From contig OZ038435.1 of assembly GCA_964036275.1 (NCBI GenBank), positions 3,906,001 to 3,970,000 of the forward strand: a stretch of DNA of 64,000 nt, written 5' to 3'. Position numbers and translations under genes: made by a program. Origin of the DNA: Litoditis marina. Lineage: Eukaryota; Nematoda; Chromadorea; Rhabditida; Rhabditidae. Under the pieces are notes generated by a model. That model saw only the letters and a list, made by a program, of their open reading frames with translations, was not told the origin of the DNA and did no database searches. This document shows, piece after piece, positions 21,354-34,300 of this stretch (its first letter is position 1; the number at the start of each line of letters is the position of its first letter).

Positions 21354-23790
21354 TTTTTTGAGAGATTCGTGAAAACTGCAATTTTTTGTGACACACTTTT
21401 TTTCAATTTCCTGAATCGGGACACAGCGATTCGATCGTTTGGTTTTTAGTTTAAACTTCAAATAAATGGGGACTACCCGATGTCCAATCAGAAATAATTT
21501 TAAAAAAGTGATAACTCTTCGATGGTTAAAAGTCTCATCCTAAAAATTTCATGAAATCACTAGGATTTCCTGATTCCGAAACCATTTAGATTGGAGCGTC
21601 TTATATTGTTCTTTATCTGAAAATGTATGGACATACTTTTCTCAAACTTGAAATGCAGATCAGTAAGCAAGAGCACAGCTTTTTGGACTTCATTTCTGGA
21701 CCACGTAAAGAGTATTCCAAAAATGAGGTACAAACTACAAACACAGAAAAAAAAACAACGATCCAGCGTTTTGTCTTAGTGTTCTCCCATATATTCCGAA
21801 AATTCGATTAGGAATCGATTTTTTTGTTTGTTCACTATGATGTCATATGTGTTACATAGGGAAAATATTCTTATGAGAAGTGACGTAATTCCATCGGGGT
21901 TCATTATGTAGTCATGCTTGTAGAGGTCTCCCACATTTTATGACCGGTAAATGAGTTTAATACTGTTTAGCCGGGTAGAGTTCGAAAATTCTTAGTAGGG
22001 TTTGTGAGAGCGAGAAATAAACAGTTTTAAGTTTTTGTAGAAATGATGCAAACATTTCAAAGTGTCTACACGCCGATGGCTGGACATCATCAGTAGATGT
22101 GACACCGAGGTACTCCTGAACATTTTAGTTCTCAAAAACAAACAATTTCATTCTCACTGTGAAGTTGGATTCAACACTAACACCAGAGTCGGATTTAATT
22201 AGGCTGAATATGAGTGTCAGTTACTCAAATGAGACAGCCAGTAGACAGAGGTTCACCTATGTTGCACGAGCCCGCGGGGTTCACCTATAATGGAACGTCT
22301 CAAGATTTGATGGTGCGTGAAAATCAAGATATGTTTATAGGGCGTTACAAAATGTTTGGTTCTGATAATTGCCGTTATGTACCACTTCTACCAAGAAGCA
22401 ACGGGTTTAAACTACAAACACAGCGAGATGAAGCAACGTGCAACTTTGGAAAAACAGAACCCTTTAGTTCACCTGTGTGATTCCTTCTCGGAAGAAAGTC
22501 TACCATACAATTAAACGAATTAAAGTAAAATTGAGAGCCAGTGAGTTACTGTACTGATAGAGCAAGATAAACACGAGTATAAAGAAAGTAAGAGAAGCAA
22601 TTAAGAGATTTCTATTGTGAAGGACATGTTTGAGTGATAAGAAGTAAAACCTTATTTTAACTGCTTAAACTGTAAACCAGCAGTGGGAAATACTTTGTGC
22701 GCATTGGAGTCAGTGTTCAATAAACTGCCATGTCAATCCGAGAATTAGCTAGTTCCGAAAACAGTCTATTTTGTCGTCTCATACACTGTGCGAAAATCCG
22801 CGCCAGTAAGAATTTCAAAGTTCATCCGATTGAAGTTACGTGACAAAACGATTAGAGGGTGAATCGGACAGTTTTCACGCCAGCCACTCTTGTAGCGGTC
22901 AGCCCCATTCTTGACAAAAGAGCGTGCAGATAACAGACTGTCTGAGAATACCTGCGTTTTGTCGACTTTCGTGATCAACTGTTTTTGTAGTTTGTAGTGG
23001 ACGAAGAATTATTCGAAAAGATGAACTTGACCAAGGAGGAACATAGATTTCAGATTATCAGCAAGGAAACGGTTTCACATAAGAACGAAGATCAAAACAG
23101 TATTCATTTGAAAGATATAAAAATGAGCTTGACCAAAAATGAGCTATAAAGCATGTATAAAGTAAACAAAAAAGACCGGTAAAAACTTTCAAATTGTGTT
23201 GAAAGGGAAAAAGATGATGAATATGATGAAAAGAGACCGTGGAAATTTGTGGATGTGTAGAGACTGTACCGTCGTTTTCACATTAATTAAACAATCTAGG
23301 CAAATCGAGGAGGAAAACATTTCTATTAAATGATCTCAATATTCCTAATAAGTTACTTCAATTAGATGCACGAATAAAGTAACGTTATATAAGCGCATAA
23401 ATTAGGATAATTTCTACTGTGAAAACTATGGCGAACAGTCTCTACATGACATGATGTCTATAAAGCATGTACAACTATTCAGATCAATATAAACCGTAGT
23501 GGAACATGGAACTGAGGTGAAAAAATCAAAACATCTAAAAAGTCAAGGTTTCACTCTATTGAATGAATTTTTCCATGGTGTCCATGACAGCTACTAGTGT
23601 AGCATGAGAGGTATTGTGTTTGTCGTCGCATTTCAAAAAGTCTTTCATCTCATCTCGGGAAAACTTGGACAGAACTCGAGACTGAAAACTAATTGTGTGA
23701 GCGAGAGGAAAACAAACGTTCGTTTTTCACGTTCAGACATCCTTTCTTTATGGTGGAACCCGTTTTTCGCGGCGATTCTGGGTTAAAAGC

Positions 23791-26159
23791 CTAATTTACG
23801 CAGGAGAAAAGATTTTCAAGTTTGCTACAGTATGATTCACGTACATGTTGAGCAAATGCCTCAGAGTCAAGTGACTGTGAAATTGTGTAATCAGAGTCAT
23901 AAAGCAGTATAATCTGAGAGAACTAACCAGTAGAGCCAACAATTTGTATTTGTCAGCAATTACAAGCAATTCAGTGTTGCTGAGGTCAGAAGTGTCCACC
24001 TCGATGAGAAACCGCTCGATTTTATGCAAAGCCGAAGGCACCGAAAATCGATCAGCAAGCACAAGTAGATCTTTCACATCGGCACCTAAAGGATTAGATA
24101 TATCTATATCACTTTAACTAGTTATAGTACGTCGAGGGAAATTTTCGAAATCGTAGTAGAATTGTAGAACTAGCGTTCACTTCATGGAGACAAGTTTGTA
24201 AAGAGTGGAGGGCAGATAGGATTTGCCAAACAAAAAGTCTGAGAGGGCTCGTTTTTGGTCCAGAAAAGGATAAAATTTATACGGATTAGGGGGGTTGGGC
24301 AATCAAATATCGAAATGAAACTTTGCTCCAAAATTTCGTTTCTACTTTCTGAATTGACAATTTTAATTGTTTCACTAATTCTAATTTCACTAATTCTTTG
24401 CCCACTCATAAATTGTAAAAAAAAAGTACAAAATGAAACCAACCGCAGATAAGGAATGAATCGAAACAGAGATCGAGCAGCGCCACGAACTGGTCGGAAT
24501 CAACGTCGTTAATAGCGATCTCTTTCTTAGATGCCTCAACAAAGTTGCCGGAAAACATGACTTTGAAGTAGTCAGAGAGAGAAGCCAGAACCTGAAATAG
24601 AACCTGTGATGCACACATGACACATCAGTATGCCCAGCACACAACCTCTCAGATCATGCTTGAATTGAAACAAAAGTTAGAAGCTAGAATCAAAAAACTT
24701 GTATGGCAAACCGAAATAATGAACAATGCATACTGACAAAAACTGACCGCCTTATTGAGATGCAACCTTTTTTTCTCAACAATGAGAACCACGTCGGTCC
24801 ATTCACTCGCTACAAAATAATCCGGACGAGGTGTCACTCTGAATCAAGATTAGTTAGAATTGAAAGTTGAAAGCCGAAAACGTTGAACGTATTTCATGGG
24901 GCCACGAGTATTTCTATTTAACTTTTCATGACTATTCGGACATCTTCAGTTTGAGTAGAAACAGAGTGGACTTCCAAGGGATAGTCAATGCTAAAAACCG
25001 AACTAAAAACTGATAGAATAATTTCCAAACAGAACTACAGAACACAAGTTGACGAACTTGTTACAAACTGAGAAACGCGCTAAATTTTTTAAAATTTTTT
25101 TTTCGCTTTTTCCTAGGTTGTGTAAAATTATTTCCACCTGCAATACGTCACTCGTCAATGTCACAAATTAATTAGCATCTCACCCCATTCCCACCAGATT
25201 GGTGTACTCAGTGATCAATATGACAGACTTCTCCTTCCCAACCAGGAAACCCGGATCGAAGGTATGCACTGGGCTGGATTGGTTGCACATGAATTTCACC
25301 GAGAACTACGAGAATGCATTTTTTGGAAATAGAAGTGGGTTGGATATTGTAATTCACATTTCAAAATTCTGATCAATAATGAGATTTTTATTTCGAAAAT
25401 TGATTATTGAGATTCTTGTACCTACAATCTTGACGCACAGACAGAAATTGTAGACTCCACGCTGCTGCGAAATGAAAGATTGAAAAAAATCGTCAGTTCA
25501 GTTATATAATTGCCTTTTTGAAAACGGAGATAGACAAATGTGCATTACACTTCTCCCGTGTTTCCTTAACAATTTTGAAATCTAATACACAAAACCCTAA
25601 TACCAAAGGTAATACACAAAACTGCTTAATCATTTTTCAAATAGACATCATATTAAAACAACTATAGACGCCGACAAATTTGTAAAATTCGAACCTCAGA
25701 GATGACGTTGTCCGTCTCTTTCTCGAAAAATTTGAGCTTTCCTTGAATCTTCCAATCTCCTGTAAACTGCTGTAGGTCGCGATGTGAGGGGGTGAAAGAC
25801 AATCTTGAACTGTAGTTGCAACCACTTCGGACCGTTTTAATCGACCTGGAAATCGAGAAGATAAAGAAACTCATAGAGGCTCTCATATTTCCTGTACATT
25901 TCACAATATCGGAGAGTATGGTAATTGGCAGCACAGGAATGTACTTCCAACAAGAGCCGTGTGAGCATAATATAGCAAAGAAAATTAAATGATTAATATT
26001 AGATAATCAGCGGTTCCGTGGCTTCATGAAATATAAACAAAAAGAAACTTTTTAACAAAAACGCTAAAGATCACCATGTCAAGGGTCCTTCTGCCCCGAT
26101 TACATCTTTCTTGAAAAAATCATTGATATTCCAGCAGCGGAGCATTTTATACGGCTTAT
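23791..26159 (-). CDS. MATH-BTB (BATH) domain protein, N-terminus unresolved
   Basis: Proteins of this type act as substrate adaptors for CUL3 ubiquitin ligases. Exons in coding order: 26075-26159, 25695-25845, 25194-25305, 24748-24838, 24444-24591, and an exon starting at 24085. The first three give a divergent MATH-like region (WNINDFFKKD, GDWKIQGKLKFFEKE, VGKEKSVILITEY). Next comes a BTB fold: SEWTDVVLIVEKKRLHLNKA, LASLSDYFKVMFSGNF, EIAINDVDSDQFVALLDLCF, VKDLLVLADRFSVPSAL, ELLVIADKYKLLALL. The 3' end is ambiguous: reading through gives a TAA at 23796-23798; splicing a 53-nt intron after LALL gives a tail ending at a TAG at 23791-23793. The first exon enters mid-codon, so a 5' exon is missing from my model unless translation starts at the internal ATG of KMLRC. 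The MATH part is weak by eye; the BTB part is clear. Confidence 0.8.
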
Positions 26160-27227
26160 CTGCAAAGACAATATTTAGAGGAATTCAATAAGTTTATTCA
26201 ATACGTCCAATAATACACATCACAACGGTAGCAAGGTCCAAGGTTGCAGTTGCACCTCATTGAGCAAGTTTGTTTGATTAGTCAGAAACATAGTTTCTAT
26301 ACTCCTATTAAGCTTTTAGCTGGCCGGGCGATCTGTAACTTTACGGTGAAGTTGACTATGGGTGAGAAGGAGGGGGGGGGGGGGGGGGGCTGTGAGTACT
26401 TCAAAATTGCTGCAGTTTTGGGCAAATTACATGAAGGGGAACTATAAACTTTCAGCAAACCTCAAACCAAATCAACTCTCCTATACCCACCTGTGGTCAG
26501 AAAAAATAATTGGATAACGGGCTTTTTCCCGAATATGGGAAATAAGACTATTTCAGAAGCAAAGATTTGAAACTTCCGAAACTTCAAGGAAAAACGCTGT
26601 TCCTAATCATTTACGTACAATGAAACTGTGTCGTCACTTAAAACCGCTTTGCGAATAGGCTAACGCAGATTTAAGCCAACATTTGCTATAATCACATTGA
26701 AAGCATTCTTCAGTAATTTTGTTCGTATATCATATCAACAAGTAGAAATTCGCACCAAACTCATCAAAAATTTTCCATTCTCGATCGGCAAACAGGGTTG
26801 AAGGTTGAGAATAGTCGAAATCACACCACTCAAGTATGAGCGAGCCATGTGCATAATACTGCTCACTTTTCGTCGTGACCCGTCAAACGAATATTAAACT
26901 ATTATGCTATTATAAAGGTGACAGAACGGTATCCTAGCACCATAAACGGGCGTACATTATTATATCCTTGGGAGACATTTGCAGGTGATACGCAATTCAG
27001 CTCAAGGCGCAAAGAGTGCGATAGTCACGAAAGTAGATCAAATCTTGGAGCGTACATTATTTGTTAATATGTGTGGAAAGTGACGTAACTCAATCTGCGA
27101 TTCATAGGAAATTAGCAAATGGGTGCCGCGAGTAATAATAGGAGACACCGAAATTACTAAAGCGGTAGTACACCCATTTTTGGCCATTCGAACCTGTTTC
27201 TCAAAGCATAAAGTATGTATTTAATTT

Positions 27228-28063
27228 GGGACCTACTAATTACCGCACCTACCGCACCGGGGGAAATACCACACCGCGATTTGAAATAACCGCACCGTAC
27301 CGCACCACCGCAAATTTGCGTATTTTTTTCAAAAAATCCAAAATCTTCAATTTTGCCAGCAAAATAGTTTTTAAAGCATAAACCCTATTCTTTTCACTTG
27401 AAAACAACAATAGTGATCTCGAGAAAACTTTTTGTGAAACTTTCTCACTAGAAGAACACACTTTCAGTATTGCATTTTCGTTTTCTGTTGTGTATCTTCA
27501 AATTGTTTTATGCCTTCATGTCATATTAGTGAGTTATCGAATGTATAGAAAAAACTGCTTATCAGAAGAGAAGCACTGAGTACACATTATGCTAGCGTTT
27601 GCTCCACAAGCAACTTATATGAATACTTTATTCCGTGGAAAAGTGAGAGGTAACAGAAAAGGATTACCATAATAGAGTCAGAGATTTGTGCTCGTTTGTT
27701 CATTGGCAATGATTGTCAATTTTGAGCTAAAAATGAAATCCACCAAATATTTCAGGTTTGAATAGCTCATACTTGCAGAAAGAACTGAAAGAATCTCTAA
27801 ACAAATACACTGACCGAATTTTGCAGAAAAAAGAAACAAACTCATTGTGATCGGTAACTAGACATCATGTTCAGACTTGCTGTATCTAAAGTGATGGAAA
27901 GCATAGGATTTATGCCTTAGAAACTATTTTGTTTGCAAAATTAGAGATTTTAAATTTTTAGAAAAAAAATACGCAAATTTGCGGTGGTGCGGTACGGTGC
28001 GGTATTTTCAAATCGCGGTGCGGTATTTTCCCGGTGCGGTAGGTGCGGTAATTAGTAGGTCCC
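27228..28063. mobile_element. non-autonomous element with about 110-bp inverted ends rich in ACCGCACC
   Basis: Starts GGGACCTACTAATTACCGC and ends with its complement GCGGTAATTAGTAGGTCCC. Each arm continues through repeats of CCGCACC/GGTGCGG and ACGCAAATTTGCG. The AT-rich interior has no transposase. Confidence 0.88.
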
Positions 28064-28954
28064 ATTTAATTTTCGTCGCGACTTTCAAATTTGAAAAAAA
28101 AAACTAGCGATGACACATTTTCAGTTGAAAAACAACAAATGAAAAGTGAGACATGCTGTTGTATTTGAATGGACCTATAAACTAACACTTGAGCTCCTCA
28201 GCTGGTGCTGGAGCCGCATTGACGGATGAACTCATCAAAACAAATCTATCGATGAAACACCGACTCAATGACCAGCCTGAAAACTAAAAGAATCAACACA
28301 GAAAGAAGCAAGCAGCGAATGTTAGATAAATCATAAGTTTGCAGACCACCCAATCACGGAGTTCTCGCCTACAGTAATTTTTGCGATTAAACTTGTATTG
28401 AGCTCCGTCCACAGTTTTCGTGGCGGGACACTGTATCCCACTGCAATTTGGAACGGTGCCAGCACTAATTCGCTGCGTATCGCGCTTATTTTCACGCGAA
28501 TCATTTGCGGAGCGTCTAAAATCGAGGACGCGAGTTCCTTATTTATTAAAGTTGTGAATCGGGAGGATTTCGAAAAAATCAATACCACGCAACAGTGAAC
28601 AAAATACAAAATATGGTTGTTATATTGATAAAGGGAAAGAATTAAAGAATTCTTCATTCTTTATCTTTATATAGAATAGAAGTAAGAAAGAAAGGAGAGA
28701 GAGAGAGAAAGAGAAAAGTAATATTTTTGTACGTGGTTGCTCCCAACTTACAACTGCATTGTACATTCGGTGCAGTCTTGCTGGAATTTGGCGACTGCCG
28801 TAGTGAATAAATAATACAAAAAGAGAAATACTTCGATTCGGATTTTCAACCCGTAAAACTACTGTATTGCAAACGAACAATTAAACATGCTTCTTCGGGA
28901 GGAACATTTTCCGCTCAACCTACTCGTTCTCTCATCAAATTTTATTTGTTTACT

Positions 28955-30300
28955 GTGCGTGTACAAAATACGACACACCGAGTTTGCGCCTTCATTCAAA
29001 AAAATTGGAGCGCGCGAATACAGTAATTCGAATTTTTAACTACGGTATCTAAGAATATTCAATTATTATGTCGTTTTCACTTGTTTTTCTCAGAATTTGA
29101 ATAGCTATTGAGAGGCTCGTGATGGAATTTTCGTTTTCCAATGGATATAATGGTCTGGTGAGGAAAATTAGCGAAGTCACTCCAAACATACCGCAAAGTT
29201 GGGTTTAATAAACAAAGCGTTTTTACTGATTGCTAAGAACACGTGTTACAAAGCTGTATAGTAACTTTTTATCATTCTCGTACACGTACGCTATCAATGT
29301 ATGGATATTTTTGTTTAGACAATAGCATTTAGCTCCAGGTTGTGTAGTTAGGAGGCTACTGGTTATTGAAGAGGTCATCTAATTTCCAACCACACGTGCT
29401 TAGAACAAGTAGTACCTCGTCTAATTTCAAACATCTCAGAGCTTAATTGATATTTCTTCTGTCAAATTTGGCGGGCAAATACTCACGAATCCACACGCAC
29501 AATCAGTTCTGCACCACCCAAGTTTCACATTGTCTTTGTTTACAATTACTACCAACAAAACCCCTTATGGCTTGTTGAATCTAGTTTGTACTCAGTCTTC
29601 CAATTAGTAAAAAGCTTTTTGAATCTTCGCCCTCATTGCCGCAACTTTGGTTGAGTCAAAACATTTCCGAGGCAACAATATTATACGAGAACCTTTCAAA
29701 AGTGGCTGAACATTTCAACTGAACTTCACCGTCCCTTGTTCAGTAAACGGAAATATGTTTGATTCGGACGCTTGATAAATTTTCGGAGAGGACTGGCGCT
29801 GTATTTCCCAGCACAGAAGAGGAAATACATGCAAAAGGAAAGTGCTAAACTTAAATTTTCAATATATCAAACCGATTTTGTTCCTTTCCAATATGGTGTT
29901 CAACAGAGCTTTTCGATTATTCGCTGAATTTTGCAGCTCCTAAGAACGCGAAATTCTCTCTAAAATGCAACTTAAATGCAAAAGCCAAAAACATATTGAG
30001 AGTAATCGTAAATCTAGATACCCCATAGTGAGCTGTGAGCAACTCATCATATCAATGATCTCCGTTTCTTGTTAGTATGAGAATGTTTGATTTTTCTAAG
30101 TACTTCCATTGAAGATGAAACTGTGGGAATCATCACCAAATCCATGAAAATCATTCAATAATTAGTAAAACCAGCGAAAAAATCCCAAAAAACTAAATGT
30201 TCTTAGATACCGTAGTTAAAAATTTGAATTACGGTGTTTTCGCGCCCAAATATTTTTGATTGGAGGCGCACATTTGGTGTGTCGTATTTTGTACACGCAC
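28955..30300. mobile_element. non-autonomous element with about 100-bp inverted ends (GTGCGTGTACAAAATACGAC)
   Basis: The left end GTGCGTGTACAAAATACGAC is the reverse complement of the right end GTCGTATTTTGTACACGCAC. Homology continues inward to TAACTACGGTATCTAAGAA on the left and TTCTTAGATACCGTAGTTA on the right. No coding sequence was recognised inside. Confidence 0.85.
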
Positions 30301-30846
30301 AGTTTACGAAGACATGTAATTGTCGCTAAAACAACAAGAAAATATGTTCATTTCATGTAGGCAGTTTCACATCCTCATAATAACATGAAAACCAACATAT
30401 GGCGAATGAATACTTCTTAATTGTAGCTTGATCTCGATGTAATTTGCGCTTTTTGACCGACAGGCCAAAATTTAATGTGAAGATATAGATTCGATTCTGT
30501 TCTGTTTCTCCATGTTGTGTTTTCTTCTTGTTGTGTCTTCATATTTTGCTGTTTCCTTTATTTGTTACCTCTCACTTTTCCACGGAATAAAGTATGCATA
30601 TAAATACAAGCACAGTGTGATAGGACAACATCGAAAAAGACAAAAGTCACAACATTTCACTGTGAACTGCTGGTGTCAACGTAGTAACGACAAGGACTAT
30701 ATTACCGTGATTTAGCGTGAGATCAAACTCAACGAGATTCATGTTTCGATATAAATCGAGTGTTCTCATTTAATCTTCCACAACCCACTGTTGTATTTTC
30801 TGTTTTCCACAAAGTACTGCACGTCCCGTGATGTTTTCAAGAAGTA

Positions 30847-31006
30847 TGGCGGCGTAGCAATCCCTCAAAAATCTCATGAGATGAGATTCTCATGAGATGC
30901 TATTGATTGCTATGCTGGAACATTGAGAGTTCACGAGTAGCTCTTGAGGTATCTCATGAGAAACTCTTATGAACTTTTCGTTAGATTGGAGGGATCGTGA
31001 CGTCGC
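30847..31006. repeat. CTCATGAG-type MITE, copy 4
   Basis: Starts GGCGGCGTAGCAATCC, ends GGATCGTGACGTCGC, with a CTCATGAG-rich interior. It lies 320 bp beyond the 3' end of copy B. Confidence 0.83.
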
Positions 31007-31326
31007 ATGGACAGCTTTTCCGGCGTGAAAAACTAGAACAAAACATTTAATATTCATTTCAACAAAACAGGACTATATGGTTTAACATGTCACCAGAAAT
31101 TAATCGATAAGTAAGAATCAGCTGAGGTAATTCGAAAATGATGCAAATAGAAACGAAGATACAACAGCGCAAAGAGCTGAAGCAAGATGATTGCATTGAT
31201 ACTATTTAGAAAGTAGCAAATAAACTCTTAAAACGTGTGGAAAGAGTAGAAAGAAAGAGAGAAAACATAAAAAAAACAGAAGATTGAATGAAAACACACA
31301 TTCCAATAAATGAGAAAAACACATAT

Positions 31327-34300
31327 TCAAACTCGCTTGTGAAAAGACTTTGGTTTCCGTTTGAAAACTTCGTCAAACCGTCTCAGAGTTGATTTTGAGA
31401 CAAAGTTGAGCATAAAATGTTGGCAGTCGCACTTCGACTCGAGATGGTAGTAGACACAGTCGCCCCGCGATCGATACTCATCTTTTCTATCTACCGCTGT
31501 CACGTGGAAAGAAGAGGCAGACAGGCGCATCACGAAACCCTGCAACACCAGGTATTAAAAATCTCGCTCTATTTCATATCGTATCTTTCTCTTCTCTCCT
31601 TTCGTTCTCACACTCTCTCTCTCTCTCTCTCTTTATCTTTCTTGCTTTTTCTTCTTACCCCCTTATCTCCCTCCCTTCCCCTCTTCCTCTCTTTCACTCT
31701 CTTTCTCTTTCCCTCTCTCCCTCTCCTCTTACCTGGAATATGGCCTCGTTCGGTACAGCTGTAGCTATCTGTACTTGATAGGTCTCTGTTTCATTGTGCG
31801 GACGGAAGGCCACTATGGAAAGAACCTGCAAGTTCGTATAGTGTTCGCTTTCTCCGAAGTTATCACGATGTATAGTATTTACCATTCCTACTGAGACTCC
31901 TACAGTAGGATTTCGAAACTTCCAAGCCGTTTTGCTTACTTACTTTTGATCGTAGAAGTTAAGGATTTTTGTACCTCATTCTCTTTCTCATGTAGAGTAA
32001 ATATACGAGAGCATTTTCCATGAACTACATTTTCAGCTTCATAACAGCCATCGGAAAGTTTGTAAGGTTACTGTAGGAGTCTCAGTAGGAATGGTGTACA
32101 CTATATGTTGTCGCCCTATGTTTGTAGTTTGCTCCCGTATCTTTTTTCTTGAAATGCGTGAGTTATGACGTGTTTCGAGATCAAACTACAACGATGATTT
32201 GGATGACTTCCCATAGTATCATATTTGAGTGACCTGGGCATTTGGGTAAAGTAGACAAGCAAGTTTGAAAACTACTATGGTCCGTATACCCTCTTATACG
32301 CTTATACTCCCACAGTACCAATTTGAAGTTTTCTCCGATTTCGAAAACTCCGATACAACTCACTTTCTTCAACCTCCATTTGGCACACTTCCAGGCCACG
32401 CCCCCCTCAGCCAACTGGCGGTTCACGGCATCTGTCATGGCCTCTCCCAGTTGTGCAGCCAACGACGACTTGCTGGATTTTGAAAAATGTGGAATTTTTT
32501 TGATTAATGAAGTTAAAATATAAATAGAGATACATTTATGTGTGATGGTTCAGAGGTGGCTAAACTATCGAAAAAGGACTTTTGGTAGTGAGAAGATTTT
32601 CGAATGACCATTTCTTAAAGCAAACATGTTCTTATGAAAGTGGACAAACGCTAACAGAAATTTGCAGTGTTTTGAAAACTCCAAATTGATGAAAAATAGC
32701 CTTGAATCATCATCGGCATGCTGCCAAGTCTCAGTAGGAATGACAGGAACTATACCCACCTATCCAGGGTTTCCTTGGGGAACTGACAGATACAGTACTC
32801 TATTGGTATGGGCAGAGTGGCGCAGGTTCGGTCGCCGGCCATCCTACGCAGGTACGAGGAGCCCTTCTCGTCTCCCAGCTGCTTCCATTCTCGGTCTTGG
32901 AACTTCGCCAGAGGCTGATACTGAAATCAACCAGAAGTATAGGATTGAGTATAACATTTATTTGTGATAATCAACTGACACCAAAGATTAATTTTGAAAT
33001 ATAAGATTAACTTCTCGAACGAATGGGAATGAAAAACGCATTAACACATTCCACACTAATTTGCCAGGCTGCCAGGCGGCATAGCAATCCCTCCAACCTC
33101 ATGAGAAGTTCACATGACTTTCTCATGAGATACCTCATCAACTATTTATGAACTCTCAATGTTGTAGCATAGCAATCAATAGAATCTCATGAGAAGCTCA
33201 TGCAAGTAGCTCATGAGGTATCTCATGAACTTTTGTGGGGATGGCTACGCCGCCAGGCATATAATATAATTACGTCTCCAAAATTGTGAATCTCTTTCCA
33301 CCATAGCTCATTTACAGCTGTTCTTGTATAGAAATGTTTTAACAAACCTTCAAAATGTCGAGAATCGTGGCTCTAGTATCAAAATGAGTCTGGAGTTTCT
33401 GTGAGTTCTCCCTCAGGGTTGCCATCAACTCGGAGTTGTTACGGAGTTCTGCCGGAACGGAAATCGTCAGGAACGGATTGTTACCGTCCAGCACGCCCCA
33501 CTCAGTCTGGGTTGTCTGAACGATGCTGGGTATTATAAACTCTTTTTGGCTGGTTGCGGATCAGACCAAGATCGGCAATATTGAAAAACTCGCACAAAAA
33601 CCGAGAAGCTTTCGCATTTTTCAAAAGATCCGAGCAGGATTCTACACGGTGTATGCTGCCTTATGGCGCTGTGTTTGTAGTGTGATCACGCTACTTTTAA
33701 TCAAAATTCATAAATTTAGGCGTGAATCGACTGCAAACTACAACTCATATGTGGTCCTTCCCTATAACTGGTACTGGGAAGTTTGAATTGGAACTCAACC
33801 GGTTCACGGAAGACGCGAAGTCACGTTATCTGTTTCAGTTATCTGTTTCGGCATAGTGAAAAGTCGAATACACAATGTAGTACCGGGCTTCTTTTAAAGA
33901 AAATAAAAGCAACTATAATCAGTACTCACCTTTCCTATACGAAGTCCATGATCGCCAGTGAAAATCACAAAACTTTCATCGAGCTGAAATGAGATTGGAA
34001 CATCAGTAACCCTCTCAACAAACAACAGATTCAGCGTATTACAGGCTTGAGCAAAAATTATTGCTCTGTCTGCGGTGTTTGTAGTATGATTCTGCGGTTC
34101 CGTAACAACTTCAGAATGGTGTGTACACAGATCAAACTACAACCTATTCTCAACTGGAGGTTGACAAAAGCAAAAATTGCGAATTCTGACCAACAAGTCA
34201 GCGGTTCAAACTACAAACACAGCAGATCAGCGACTAGTACATCATGTACAATTTTAGCTCCTCTTTCCGTCAGCTCACCTTTTTTCTGTGTTTCTGCAGA

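Larger units (their letters stand above)
20582..21606. mobile_element. non-autonomous DNA transposon with 29-bp terminal inverted repeats
   Basis: The first 29 bases (20582-20610, starting ATATAAGACGCTCC) are the exact reverse complement of 21578-21606. No transposase frame is inside. The interior contains two direct arrays of a GTGAAAAATTGTGCCCAAAA-type unit. The end motif ATATAAGA is shared with the foldback at 36771-37910. Confidence 0.85.
20116..23790. other. gene-poor block between DUF229 copy A and the BATH gene
   Basis: Holds a 1-kb inverted-repeat transposon (20582-21606). From 21.6 to 23.8 kb I see no recognisable gene. An open frame at 22214-22480 contains an uninterrupted stretch but no domain that I know, and no clear splice partners. 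The rest is AT-rich unassigned sequence. Confidence 0.5.
26160..31326. other. transposon-rich gap between the BATH gene and DUF229 copy B
   Basis: Contains two large inverted-repeat elements (27228-28063 and 28955-30300) and a MITE (30847-31006). A minus-strand open frame at 28331-28657 has no domain that I recognise. A poly-G run is at 26371-26390. The rest is AT-rich with no gene seen. Confidence 0.55.

Noticed and set aside
22214..22480. 88-codon plus-strand frame with QPVDRGSPMLHEPAGF
   Set aside because: Looked exon-like, but no homology could be named and no consistent flanking splice sites or neighbours were found.
30512..30715. 67-codon hydrophobic frame that looks like a signal peptide
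   Set aside because: It overlaps the inverted repeat shared with 27.6 kb and low-complexity T-rich sequence; no exon context.
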